From Toxonevra muliebris (lineage: Eukaryota; Arthropoda; Insecta; Diptera; Pallopteridae): 64,000 nucleotides of DNA. The stretch is from the NCBI GenBank assembly GCA_963691655.1, contig OY829326.1:98455340-98519339 (forward strand), given 5' to 3'. Under the pieces are notes generated by a model. The model was not told where the DNA came from, did no database searches, and was given only the letters and a program-made list of their open reading frames with translations. This document shows positions 34,450 to 46,610 of the stretch, piece by piece (within the stretch, counting starts at the first letter, position 1; each line of letters starts with the position of its first letter). A program made the translations under genes and the position numbers.

Positions 34450-34600
34450 GTTGGAGTGACTGTCGAGAAACGCACTTAGGCCTGAACCAATGGGCCGTAC
34501 CACATAGTTGGGCCTACAGTTTAACGCCGATTCCGAACCCGAAACACCCGGATGAAAGCCTAGTGCACTACCTACTAGACTATCGAGGTCGTCTGAAAAA
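34450..34600 (-). repeat. tRNA-derived SINE-like sequence
   Basis: On the minus strand the tRNA-like head occupies about 34524-34593: ACCTCGATAGTCTAGTAGGT (A-box region), then GGTGTTTCGGGTTCGGAATC (B-box region, GGTTCGGAATC). A body follows (TTAAACTGTAGGCCCAAC... AAGTGCGTTTCTCGACAGTC) that also appears in shortened form at 13283-13335. Head plus repeated body is the expected SINE structure. The A tail was not located. Confidence 0.55.
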
Positions 34601-36680
34601 CTGTTACTTCCACGACAGTGCTCATGGATTAAATTAAGCTTGTCTCATTTCATCGAGGTTGATCCCAGCAAAGGTCAAAGAAGTGGTGAGTTTAGCTAGG
34701 AAAACTCAAAGCCCGTGAGTCCAAAAACCTGTTGCTCTTAGTGTCAACACCACCCTTCACTAGTTTTTGTGCAACAAATTAAGCCTAAGCTCTCCACAAT
34801 TCATTTATCACGGTATTCCGTTGTTGTAATATTGGTGGCATTTATTAGTATGTATTGAAATATTAAGGAAGTAATTTTAACCAATTTCTGGAAATATTTT
34901 TGGCTTAAGCCGTGTCATAGCAAAGAACAGAAACAAGTACTGAATTCTGTTTCTATTGCTTGTTGCTGCCAGAATCCCAAAATTCTGTTTCTATTAACTA
35001 CTATCGTAAATGTAATAAATTCAGTTTCTGTTCCTGTTTTTGTTCTTTGCCACAATCGGGCTTAAGCGCGAAAAAGTTCAGTCCATGCCTGATATTGAAT
35101 ATTCAAGTGGGTGGATGTAGGGTATGTGTTTAGGCACGAATGAATTTAAAATTTCTTATTGCTTGTTTTTTATTTGTTTATTGAGTGTGGCTGATGCTGC
35201 TGCTGCTGTTGTTTTTGCTGCCGCTGCTGCTTGAGCTTATTTTGTTGGCTCTATTGTTAGAGTTGTTGTTGTTATTGTTATTTTTGTTAGTATTGCTTTT
35301 GTTTGTGTGAATAATTAAAACAGCTGTTTAATATGCATTTGACTTACGTAGTTTTATTAGCGGGGGGCACTTAAACGTTTAGGTGGCATGGGCACAAATC
35401 TATGTATTTAAGTATGTGCAAGTATCAGCATTTGTACGTTACGCGTAGCCACAGTAGTAGTGGTAGTAGTAGTAGTATTAGTTTTTGTTTTCGTTTTTGT
35501 ATTTGTTAATTCTAGTTTAAACCGGCATTATCCAGTTAATAAATAATATTATGCTGTAAGACTTTTGCAGATCTCAATAGTTTTTATATGATAACAAGTA
35601 GTAAAAGAGTGAAATCAATCGAGTTAAGCTGTGATTTTTCAATATGAATAAAGGGGGTTTTTTGTTGTTGTTGTTTTGTTTACAACGTCGTCATCGTCGG
35701 CGATGTCGTGTTGCATTCTTAGATCTAGAAAGATAAAGTGGAAATTAAAATTGTTTTTTTTTTTTTTTTGTAAAAGTGCATAGAAAGTTCTGCAAAAACC
35801 GGATTTTTGTTTGCAATCTTTTTTATGTGTTTTTATATGTATATTGAGTATAGTTTCAAAAACGTGATGACTCCTAAGTGTTAGGAATACATGCATATAA
35901 TGAATCTTATTTTATTATTGTCTTAACCTTTGTATATGCTGGTTTGGCTTTAGTTTAAGGTGTAGCAAACAGGTGTCAAGTTTTTACTGAATTCCAATAG
36001 CTGCACGCACGTGTTAGTGCATAAATGCTGTTGCTGCTGCTACTTTTTATATTGTTTTTGCTACTCTACTGCCATTGTCACTGCCGTCAGTATCCCACGA
36101 GTACGCGACAATGACGGCTAACTCTTGGTGCTAAAAATATAATCACAATAAGTAAAAAAAATTTATAAACTGTAAGAAAAAGCCATTAACCGAAAACGAC
36201 AGGCAAAAAAAGAAAAAATTAAAAAAAATATTGTAAATACTGATACACAAATACAGTTACAACACACACTCATATAAATATTTTAGTATTCTTTTAAATT
36301 CAAATACGTTTTAAAATCTTAAACAAATTAATATTGCATTAGATTTTGTTGGTTACAATAAACTTTTTTTCATTGTGTGTAATAACTAGACTAAGCCAAC
36401 CTAAACCAGAATAGAGCAGTTAACTGTTTTATTAAATCATTTATTTGTTGTTGTTGTTGTTATTGTTGCTGCTCATGTTGTTGTTTTGTATTTGCATTAA
36501 TGAAGCAACACTCCGTAGAAAACAGGGTAGGCAACCTCTAATAAAAAAGATGAAAAATTACGTTTAGAAATTCTTTTAACTGAGGTTACCAACCGTAAAT
36601 CATTTTTATGGAGAAAACATAATTTCAGCTCACTCTGCATTAAGAAATAATGTTCATAATTGGCCTAGAATTTCTAGAAA
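34601..36680. other. AT-rich non-coding DNA with microsatellites
   Basis: GCT/GTT microsatellites lie at about 35188-35285 and AGTAGTAGTAGTAGT at about 35452-35480. GC-richer islands occur at 35990-36110 (GTTGCTGCTGCTAC...). Such mixed CAG/CAA tracts are common in introns and enhancers of fly developmental genes, but no exon is supported. Confidence 0.4.
35188..35285. repeat. GCT/GTT microsatellite
   Basis: Interrupted GCTGCTGCTGCTGTTGTT and GTTGTTGTTGTTATTGTT runs are visible. Confidence 0.75.
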
Positions 36681-37712
36681 ATCTAATTTAGAGATGCACC
36701 GATATGGCTTTTACGATTACGATTATCATTTTTAATAACCGCCGGTTACGATTACGATTATTGCCTTTAAATCAATAAACAATATTTTCAGAATGTATTT
36801 GCTATATTCTATTGGAAAATTTGGTTGATTACATTTGTGTAATTGAAGAGAAAAAGAGAAAAGTGGAAAAGAAAATGACCTATTCGTTTTTAAGGATGAA
36901 CATTATTTACTGTGTCATGAGAAGAAAAGACAAAGTAGTAGCAATCTAGCTACAAAATCGCTAAAATGGCAACACTGACTAGCAGCGTCGGCTCTTCTTT
37001 CTCTTCTTGAATATCTTTTACTATGAAGGCACTAAAAACTGTCAAGATTTTGTGTAATTGAGAATAGTAAAAGAGAAAAGTGTAAAAGAAAATAACCTTT
37101 TCGTTTCGTATAGTAATCTGTAATGAATAATTGGTTTAACTTAATTTACTGCTGCTAGAGCCAATTAAAAGTATTTGAGATACACAACAATACAATTTGG
37201 CAATACACTACAGGGAACCCACTTGCAAAATCGGTCGGACTAAAACTTGCAAAAAGATTAGTCATATTGGGTAGTAGTTACCACACCTTGAACGAGATCG
37301 GTCAAAAACTCGCCAAGTTGGAGGGATAGAATTTTATCATTTTGGTCAAACAGCCTCTGTTTCGAATCCATGTAAGTAATCACCTATTGTGTTTAGAATT
37401 TTTTGTCCAACGCGTTTCGACAGATTTTTGTTTAATCTTTTGAAAAAAAAAATTGAAAAAATCCAAAATTTGAACTTTTTTAAATCAAAAATAATTTTGA
37501 CTTTTTTTGAAAAACGAACTTTTTTTTTTTGTCAAAAGAAAGTTCAGGTCTTTTTAGTAGTACAAAAGAATGCGTTTAATAAAGTAAAAATTTTTCAATA
37601 ACCGTATTGAATGATTACCGTAATAATCGCCGGTTACGATTAACCGCAAAATGGATATTAACTTGCGGTTACGATTAATGATAATCGGAATCGGTGCATC
37701 ACTAATCTAATT
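36681..37712. mobile_element. hAT-like element with 8-bp TSD ATCTAATT
   Basis: The element 36689-37704 begins TAGAGATGCACCGATATGGC, and its right end reverse complements to TAGTGATGCACCGATTCCG. TAG.GATGCACCGAT is a common animal hAT terminus. The flanks ATCTAATT at 36681-36688 and 37705-37712 are identical. Subterminal GGTTACGATTACGATTAT repeats occur near both ends. Inside, an ~55-bp block (AGAGAAAAGTGGAAAAGAAA) is duplicated at about 36838-36892 and 37054-37108. There is no transposase frame. Confidence 0.85.
37377..37505 (+). repeat. repeat shared with 46611-46745
   Basis: AATCACCT.TT.T.TTTAGAAT and TTTTGTCCAAC.CGTT are followed by a collinear A/T-rich stretch with AATCCAAAAT. This copy lies inside the hAT element, so it is either part of that family or an older insertion in it. 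Confidence 0.55.
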
Positions 37713-38744
37713 GTTTTATAATTTGAATTTTCACAAACGGTGAATTCAAATCGAGCGTCATGCAAAACAAGCATTAGGTATTACGCAATAATAACACACT
37801 TGACCAGACACTGAGAAACTCGAGGAAACACTAGAATCGCTATTATTTGTGAAAATAATATTCATTGACTTTTATGATTTTTTTTTTAATTTTTTCTTTT
37901 ACAATTTTTTGAAAAGCAGCCAAGACAAATGATTCATTGTATCGCGGGAAAAATACGATACGATCAAAGAGCCCCAGGAAGTTTTAAAGAAGCAGTTGGC
38001 AGCAGCAGTAAATGGTCGATTGAAAGCAGTGGCCGTCTACAACCGATGAGGCCGAAGATTTTGAAATACAATTTCAGTTTGATGTTTTTAATTCTATTTA
38101 CAAATCCCAATAATTAAAAACCATTTTGCACTTTAATTTAGTAACAGATGGCTTTGTTGCAAAACTTCTAAAATAGTTGCTCATAATTTCTGATTCAACA
38201 TGATGTCCATAATTTTCCCAATCGAGAGTTGGTAGCCTTATGCTAAAACAATAGCAATAACAACAACCAGATATTGTTGTCTTACATTTGTTAATATTTT
38301 ATGTATATTTCATGTAAAGAATAATGATGTAGTAAAAATGACCATAAAATCTATATGTAGATATTTAAATAATAATTTATAATCAATCAGTCTCATAAAT
38401 GTGATGAAATTTTTCTAATACTTACTCATACGAAAAAAAACAACAAATGCTACTGTTGTTATCAAGTCAATAAACAAACAATGACATTTTGGCCAAACTG
38501 TCTGCCAAGATTCTATGTTGCTTACTTTACAAATAAATATAAATATTTACACATTATATATGCTCGTGTTTTGTACTTTATTTGTAGATTTTTTATTTTT
38601 CCTTTTGCAGTTTGTTAAACAAAAAAAATGTTTTTTTTTTCGATAGCGTACTTGAAATTGTAATTACAAATTCAAGTGCGGTAGTGAGACACTAAAATAT
38701 GTTTAAATGTTTGTACTCGTATGCAATACTATGTATGTGCATAC
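37713..38744. other. AT-rich non-coding DNA
   Basis: CAA/ATA simple repeats occur near 38240-38280. The 62-codon frame at 37929-38117 is not recognised. No other feature. Confidence 0.4.
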
Positions 38745-39522
38745 AATAACCCAGCAAGCAAGTTTAGTTTAAAGTTTTATTCTGAATGAAACGCTTAAAA
38801 CGAGGCAAAATTGCTTTAAGACGTGTCAAAGAAGTCACGACGACTGTTTTTGATAATCTTACGAGGTGCTGGAGTAATTCACCGCATTCGACCTCCCTTC
38901 CAGGCAGCTTCACGATGACTCGTTATATATCCGCCATTTCTAATTTTTTACAATAGAACGGACGTGATGAAGAAAAATTAACTTCAGGTAACTTACTACA
39001 AAACATAATGCATGTTGTGGGTCTAGCTAATTAAAAAAAATTTTTTTATTTGGAATTTCCAATACAGCCGCTAATCACAGATATCAACCTATTCTTATTT
39101 ATGACTTCAGTAGTATTTGCTATATTTTAATAAATCATTTGAAGGAAGAGATGAATAGGGTTAGACCTCTGAAGCTTGTTTTTTTGGTCCTAAGTCCAGA
39201 TTTTGAAGGTGTTTTAGGACTTCTAGGTAAGCAATTTTAATTTATTTGGCTAGACCTGCAACGTGCATCACGTGTCGCATCAAGTTTATTGTTGTCAAAT
39301 TATTCTTGTGAACAAAAATACTAAAATATATGCTAAACTAAAATTTATGAGAAGGTTTCTTTGGTAAGAATCTTTAATTATAATAATGAAGGTGATACCA
39401 GCGATGACCAGAAAAAAATTAGAATCTAAAAGAGAAAACTGCGAGACCCAGCAAATATACTGGAGATTCCAAGATATGAAAACCAAGCATTAGACAGAAT
39501 AGATTGTTTTACTGGGTTATTT
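38745..39522. mobile_element. inverted-repeat element with AATAACCCAG ends
   Basis: AATAACCCAGCAAGCAAG at the left faces a right end that reverse complements to AATAACCCAGTAAAACAA. The interior contains a second CCCAGCAAATATACTGG near 39443. Bases 39178-39262 match sequence next to the right end of the palindrome at 19325-20218. The class is uncertain and no target duplication was found. Confidence 0.4.
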
Positions 39523-40936
39523 GCGAGTTTGCAATAGCAAATCAATGTTGACAGTATTTTTCAGCAAGCAAAAACGAGTAGAATACGAAGTAAATTAGAA
39601 GGATAGAAGGTGAAGTGATTTTAAAGAAAAAGAACTTAAAAATATGTTTTTGGAATTAAAAATGTGCTTCACAAAGTTTAAAAATAATAAAACTATTTAT
39701 CAAATGTATGTATGCATAATACTAGATAACTGTCATTGGCAGCTGTTACTGGCAACTTATTTAAAATTCTAGAACTGAAATTTAATAAAACTGTATTAAA
39801 AACAGTTTGAATTTTGTTAAGTTTATTTTTAAGTGTTTATAAATAACTATAAAAATCTAGGGTAAAGCAAATACCATGATAATTTTAAATTTAATGAAAG
39901 TCTTTGTTTTTATATATGATAGTTGCTATAGCCAACAAGCTTAGTAGTAAATATGAAAGCTTCTAAATAAAGTTTGATTTTATTACCAATAATATTATGT
40001 TTGTTCTAAATAATGTCAAATTTTTTTTAATTTATTTCAAATACTGTCAGATCTCTAAACTTTCTCAGAGCCCAACACTGTTTTTGGATAGTATGGATAT
40101 CGTATCTAAAATCGCTCTCACTTATTTGAATTAAGAAATGGTCCTAGATACTTAGAAAGACTAACAAAAACTGATTCAGATATGCTTCTATTAAGAAATT
40201 TCGGCTTCTTGTTAGTGGTGGCAATCAACCATATAACGATCGGATGTCGATTCAGTTTCAGTACTAGGCCATTATAAATTCAATGATCGGTCACTATAAT
40301 ATTGGTTTTGAGGCGTAGTTGGATACCAGTAACAAATAAGAGTAAATCGGAGTTGTTACTTCCGAGATTTCTTAATGATCAAATGCTGACCGAAAATTTT
40401 AAATCGGTACTTGGAATAACAATGAAATATTCTTTCACAACTTTAGAGTTTCTCCAAGCACCGATCCCTACGCGCGCTATATAATGTACGAAAGGACTAA
40501 CAGAAATTTTGTATAGTTGTTTGGGAAAAAATAAAAATTAAGTTTTATATATTTAATTTTTTATTTTTAATAATTACACTGTGCAACAATTTGCCATTTT
40601 GTAAAATCGAATGGTGAATGAATAACTTTTTAAGGGCTCGCTGATTCCGACCCTGTACTCAGATTTTCTTTATCACCTTTGAGAACTCCGGACCAAAACA
40701 CAAAATTTCGGTATACGCCGGACTAATATAACTTATTTTTTTATTTAACCTTGTACATGTTTCATAACTAAGAGAAGTTGTTTTTCATAGAAGGGAGGAA
40801 AAATCTACTTGGTTGGTAACACTCCATTAATCCCCCTTACCCATCCTTGTGGGTGTTATATGAAGCCACTATATGGTATATGGCTATAAAGGGTAAATGA
40901 TTGCGAAACCTAGGGTTTTGGTGAAAAATTTTGCGA
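39523..40936. other. AT-rich non-coding DNA
   Basis: I recognise no gene or repeat. Confidence 0.4.
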
Positions 40937-41330
40937 AAAGTAGCTGGGGTCAGCGAAGGTCAAAATTACCTAGGTCCAACTTTTTTTTAGGAAATTAACT
41001 CTTTAAAAACCAAATTTTTTTTTATATTAATTCCTTTATACATACTGAATGGATTGTTGGAAAAAATAGTAAGCATTCTGCGGAGTAAATATTTCAATAG
41101 TTGAAGTCATTGAAGTTCAAAACCACCTAAGTCCAATTTTTTCTGAGAAATTAATGTTTGAAAGACAATTTTTTGTTTGTTTTTGCTGTAATGCCTTTAC
41201 ATGATTTACCGTTGAAAAAAACAACAACTAGTCTTTGAGAAGAATATTTCCAATCAAAAAATAGTTGGGGTCGCCGAAGGACAAAACTACTTAGGTTCAA
41301 CTTTTCTTAAGAAATTACCCCTGGAAAGTA
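40937..41330 (+). repeat. three degenerate tandem units, period ~157-164 bp
   Basis: Related blocks start at 40941, 41098 and 41262. Each reads TAG.TGGGGTC..CGAAGGTCA or a variant, followed by AAA.TACCTAGGTCCAACTTT and AAGAAATTA. The second copy is most diverged (TTGAAGTCATTGAAGTTCA). Spacing is 157 and 164 bases. They are not coding. Confidence 0.6.
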
Positions 41331-44255
41331 AAAAATTTGAGTTGCAATCGCAATGTTATTGGAAATCATACATCATCTTTGGATTTTTCAAAAAATAATA
41401 ACCACCACCTTGGTGAATTTTTGTTAGTTTCCTCGTAATATCGCCCCGTTTATATACATTAAAACTATTAAGAAAATCAGCCCAATGCGCTCCAATCTAC
41501 AATAATCTATCAATAATTTATTAACTACGCAAAACAGCAACAGAGCGCAATATACGTAAACCATTTCGTTTTCCATGCTTTTTGGCGGCACATGTCGCAC
41601 TAATTCTATTAACTTTCTTCTCAAATGTAGAAAATGACAATAAAAATTAGTTTAATTAATCTTCAATAAAAAAATATATCGTGAGACGCAAACTCTAATA
41701 CAAAAATTCATTAAAAAATCGAGGAACAATAAATGTTTGATGCAAAGGAAGAGTGAACAAAAAAAATGTAACAAGTTTAATTAAAAATAATAAAAAAAAA
41801 TTAAATATAAAACGAACACGAATTTACAAAAAAAAAAAAAAAAATACCAAGTTGAACAGTTAAAATTTAGAAAAAAAAATCATTTAAGCCACTAACGATG
41901 TTGTTAATCATTTTCATTTTTTAATACAACAAAAATATCAACTATAACACTGAAAACATAGCAAGTTGTAATGCACATACAAAATACAATGAAAACACAA
42001 TAAAAAAACAATAGCAAAGAATTACAGTAAATAAAACAAAAGAAAAACACATTGAAAAAAGAAAACGTTTAAGTTAAAAAAGATATTAAGCAAAAATGAC
42101 TGAAACAAAAAATGTGTGTAAACAACGCCAATGAGACGCCGCCAACCGCAATAAATTAACAAAAGTGTGATATCCGCAAGTTTACACATTTAGATACAAT
42201 TAAAAGATACATGCTTTAACTCTATACATACATACATACAAACAAGTATACATATCCATATGTATTCACATAATCATAACAGTGTGCTGCCTACAATTAT
42301 TGCTCGTAAATGAGTGGTGGAAAAATTAACGCATTGTAAAAATGGCAGCTTTAGCGGATAGCGGTAGCAAATCATAAGAAGATTGTAAAACTCATTCATC
42401 ATCACTATCAGCAATACGCTATGATGATTATCATTTTTAACGTATCTCTAGCCATTTTTTTAATAAGAGACTGATCTATATATGATTTTGTTTTTTTTTT
42501 GTTGTTTTTAATAAAGCAAAGAGAAAAAAGTAGCTGAATCAGAAGCAGCAGCTTATCAAAATTAAGTAGTATTAGATAAAAGTTAAACAAAAAAAAACTA
42601 AAACTCATTGTCAATGAAAATTGCTGGTGCCTGGATACTGTGTGTAGCAAATATCACCTGCACCGCTATCTGTTTACATTTGGTTTAAATTCATTAGATT
42701 TACGACTAGTTGGTTTTATTTTTAGGTACTATAGCTTTTTTTTAAAAGGTTTTTGTTTTCTTTATTTTGCATTATTTAAATTGTTCAAATTGATTTCATG
42801 ATTACTTCAAGCCAGTAATCTTTTTTTGGGGAACTTTTATTTGGTTTTATTTTTTAATTTAAAACATTTCATGATTGTTTTATATTTTTCATACTGAATT
42901 TCAAACTAAATAATTTTTATTTTTTATAGTAAAAACCACAGATCTTTGAGTGCTATCAAATTGCTTAAGGGGTGATGTGCACAAAGAAAGAAAAATATAT
43001 TTTTTTATTTGAGCATATTTCTAAAGAATATTATTTTAAGAACGTTTCCTGAAATTTTTGGAGTTGATCCAATATTTCGTTCGAGTTACATGATCCAACT
43101 TTATACACATGGTTGCAAAATTTATCCGAAAATTCACTGCGCTTAAAACTATGTACATATTTTTTTTTTAATATTTTCCGAATAACCCTGTTCATTAACT
43201 GAAGAAACATTTTTTTTTCTTTTTTTTTTAATTTCAAATGATTTTTTCTCAAGTTACGGAAAAAACATAGGAGTTCATTTTTTTTTTAATATTAAATTAT
43301 AATAAATAAATATAAATTAAATGTTCTAGAAACATAAAAATATCAAACATATACCATATAACTTAAAAAAAAAAATTATGCACAATAAGAGGAAAATTTT
43401 CTTGAAAAACGTAGTTTTTGTGTCTTCTAAATGAGCGTTCCCCTTAATAACATTCAATTATCTCAAATTGAGTGTTAGCGAAATTTGTTTTTTTTTATAG
43501 CTTGAAGTAAAAAAACAACTTATAAATTTATAAATACTCAAGTGATTTCGATTTTTATAATGATACATTTATATAAATAGGTTTATCCAGTAGTGATTCT
43601 ACTTAGAATGAGGTGGAGAGGGCAGACTGGACTGGAATAACCCATTATCTGTTAATTGATAAATATAAATCATTAATCTAATGCAAAATATTTTGTAATA
43701 CTCACAAAATTATCATAAAAAACGTTGCGAGCTCTAAGGAGTTTTTGGGGTTGACACCTCTTTTACCCATAAAAATCTCATACATTTTGGTCGTTAATCA
43801 TGAACTAAAAAAATTTAAAAGGGACTGAAATGTCTGAATCCGTTTATGAGAATTCTTGTTTTCTTTTATGCAACCAGCTTAAAAATTTGCCTCCTAGTTA
43901 TCGCAATTGCATACCTTACTGACGTTGACAATCGATCTAATACTGATATGCTATTGACTATTAATGACGATCTTGTAGTGAACCCCTTTAAATTAGAAAT
44001 AATCATATATAGTGTTAGTTGCGACTATCAAATGTAAAAAATAGGACAATATTGGTTCTGGGTCTAGGTTGACTACTGGTACTAGAATGACCGGATTTTC
44101 CCTATTGAGCCGCTCCTATTCACATTTCTCCTTCTACTTCACCTTCTCTTCAACTTCATACTTCAATGGTATTCTCAATGTTTCATGATTTTTATTAAAA
44201 ATTTTTCAAAAGAATACTGGCTTCAAAGGTCTAGTAACCCAGCCAACATAACGAC
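41331..44255. other. AT-rich non-coding DNA
   Basis: Poly-A and CAA-rich stretches cover 41650-42090. ATAC units lie near 42230. The 66-codon minus-strand frame at 41424-41624 is hydrophobic (FCVVNKLLIDYC...FLIVLMYI) and not assignable. No exon is supported. Confidence 0.4.
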
Positions 44256-44600
44256 CGACTACACTGACACCTCCAGAACAGAATTTAGCCTAGGTGCAGC
44301 ATTGTGCCCAACAACAACTTCCCGACAGTTTTAACGTCTTTCAAGTTGAAATAGAGGCAATATACATGCATGGCATCTGAATGCCACATGAGTAGCGCAA
44401 ATGATCTGCGAATAATCATTTATTCAGACAGTCAGCCTGCGCTGAAGGCCTTGGAAAGCCATACTATAAAGTCTAATCTAAATCGGTAAATAAATGCTAC
44501 AATTTTCTTCGAATTCTCACTGACCCTGTCACAAAGAGAACATTCCTTGTTATTGCCCAACACTCATGTTTAGATTAAGCATGTTAGGGAGTGCGTTCTT
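44256..44600 (+). pseudogene. RNase H relic
   Basis: D, E and D catalytic positions are visible in three frames separated by frameshifts and stops (TDTS, EIEAI, SDSQ). The fourth block (WVPGH...NE.AD) is not recognisable before the MITE begins. Confidence 0.65.
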
Positions 44601-44623
44601 TCTTTCGCTAAATGCCATAGCTA

Positions 44624-45533
44624 CACTCAAAAAAAAAAGTGTTTACAATATTTAGCCAACATTAAAAAATATTAAAATTGACATTACAAAATGTAATTAT
44701 AACATTACTAAAAAATGTATAAATGATGCGAAAAGAATGCAATTTTAACACTAAAAATGTACAAGAAATATGTACATTATTTTAATGTAATATTGATATG
44801 ACAATAATGTTGAAATGACATGACAACAATGTATAACTGATATTGCAAAATGTAAATTTGATATAAATTTAACATAGAATTTAAAACTTAAATTGTTAAA
44901 TAAAACACAATAAAGAAGTTTTTTGCATTTAATATAATTTTATTTCTGTAATAATAATTATTAATAATAATATATTGTATAAACGTAAATAATTCCGAAA
45001 AAGTAAAATTTTTAAAACACGTTTTAGTTTATTTTATTCTCTTTTATTATTATTTGAATTACTATTATTATTATTTTACAAATTCTTTTTCACACTGTTT
45101 TTATTTAAACTATTATTGTGACTGCAAATAAATAGATACGTTCACTCTTACCCAACGAAACGCAAAACTATTTCACAATTAAAAACTGTTGTCAGTTTAA
45201 ATTTTTATGTTATACTTATTCAAAAAGTATTAACAGTGTTAATTTTCAATGCTATACTATCCTGTTTACATTTTGAATGTTAAATTTACATAGAATAATA
45301 TAAAATTTACATGAAAAAAGTATTAAGTAATGAGAACATTTTTAATGTAATTTTAACATTATAATTTGACATTACAATGTAAAACGAATTATTATCAATA
45401 TGATAGTTTTAATGTTAATACAACACAAAGCAGATCAATCTGATATTTTTTGCCATAAAACTAACATTTTTGTTTTTACATTGAAAATAATATTACAAAA
45501 ATATCAATTTTACATTGTACTTTTTTTTGAGTG
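44624..45533. mobile_element. 910-bp MITE with CACTCAAAAAAAA ends, nested
   Basis: CACTCAAAAAAAAAAGTGTT at the left faces TACATTGTAC and TTTTTTTTGAGTG at the right. Both halves are packed with short ACATTAAAAATGTA-like units (TTTAATGTAAT, ACATTACAATGTAA), while the core (about 44900-45180) is unrelated. This resembles the layout of the 31041-31997 element. Nothing longer than 61 codons is open. Insertion into the retrotransposon remnant dates it as younger than that copy. Confidence 0.65.
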
Positions 45534-45716
45534 CAGTATAAATTTAGCTCTTGTAAAAAAATTGCACATACGACTGGTAGTTTGAAACCTGAAACAGTGT
45601 TAAATATAGCTCGAAGTTCTGACTGACTCTAAGAGTTTGTGGTAACATTATGAACCGGATGACGATGGTCTTTCTGAGGCATTCGCCACCACTTCTAACC
45701 TAACCTAACCCATAGA

Positions 45717-46089
45717 TGATATCATCAAAGCAGCTTTAACCTACAGCCTCCAATAAAGTCGAAGATGCACCCGTCCTAAAGACATTTGAAGAATTCCTGT
45801 CCACACCGAACCGACTCTATCAGGTGTGTAGTGATAAATAGCAATAAAAACTGCTTCCAGTAGATCGCATTAGAGAAGTCTAGTTGAGACAGTTTGTTTC
45901 CAAGCTGGAGGATGGGGAAAGCCGATTATCATTATGACAAGACTACATGATAAGATCATTGATGGGGCGTTGTGGTGCTGCAAAATCACTTTGCCGTGTC
46001 TTGTAGCCCATTACCAGGTAACGAATGGTATTGATTGCTACATTTGGTTTCAGAAGCTCATGATTCTTTCGATTAAGCAAAAAAAAAAT
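45717..46089. other. non-coding spacer
   Basis: Nothing is recognised. Base composition is closer to balanced than its neighbours, so a decayed transposon segment is possible. Confidence 0.35.
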
Positions 46090-46610
46090 TTGTTACGTAT
46101 TTGTTACATGAGGGGGAGGGGTCATCGACTGCGTTATGTAACGCCAATTTTATACTAAGTATCAAATACAGATGAGTTTAAAATTACACTAGTTTATAAA
46201 ATTAAATTGTTTTGTTGTACATTGGATTTGCAGTGGCTTTTTTACAGAATTTCTCCCGCTGAGTTCGAAACCTATGATTAAAATTTTTTAAATGGATCAG
46301 TTTTTTGGACATTTTGGAATTTTTTCATTTAACTTTAAAAATCCCATCTCAAGCTGTAAATGTCCGTTCGTTCTTGAAATGATATGTAAAATATTGAGAT
46401 GGCAAAAATATCTAATCGAATCTTTAATTGGTTAACCGATTCAAAAGATAGCGATAAAAATATGCTAGATTTTTAAAACATCAAAATGTGGCCACGAAAA
46501 AAACGATGGAAAAGTCTGATTTGGACGTTTTGTTACGTTGCTTTACGACCAGGGGGGAGGAGTCAAAATTAGCCAAAAATTGCGTTGCGTAATATGTAAG
46601 GGGCCGTCCC
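46090..46610. mobile_element. possible MITE with TTACGT-rich GGGGGAGG ends
   Basis: The left part TTGTTACGTATTTGTTACATG, then AGGGGGAGGGGTCA and GCGTTATGTAACG, is echoed at the right by TTGTTACGTTGCTTTACGAC, CAGGGGGGAGGAGTCA and GCGTTGCGTAATATGTAA, before GGGGCCGTCCC at 46601-46611. The GGGGCCGTCC...TTACGTAA pattern with a G-rich tract is a common insect MITE terminus from memory. The left outer end is not clear. Confidence 0.4.

Larger units (their letters stand above)
44256..45716 (+). mobile_element. non-LTR retrotransposon 3' remnant, interrupted by a MITE
   Basis: Broken frames give YTDTSRTEFSLGAAL (first RNase H aspartate), VEIEAIYM (glutamate helix) and IYSDSQPALKALESHTIKSN (DS helix), in the right order. 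After the MITE at 44624-45533 the 3' untranslated part continues (GATGACGATGGTCTTTCTGA) and ends in CTAACCTAACCTAACCC at about 45699-45716, the tail of TAACC units known from fly non-LTR elements. The reverse transcriptase is missing. Confidence 0.75.

Noticed and set aside
34524..34593. Functional tRNA gene
   Set aside because: A- and B-box-like sequences are present but the acceptor and anticodon stems do not pair properly and a SINE-like body follows.
45698..45716. TAACC repeats read as an interstitial telomere
   Set aside because: Flies lack TTAGG-type telomeres, and the three units are the known tail type of fly non-LTR elements, directly following such a relic.
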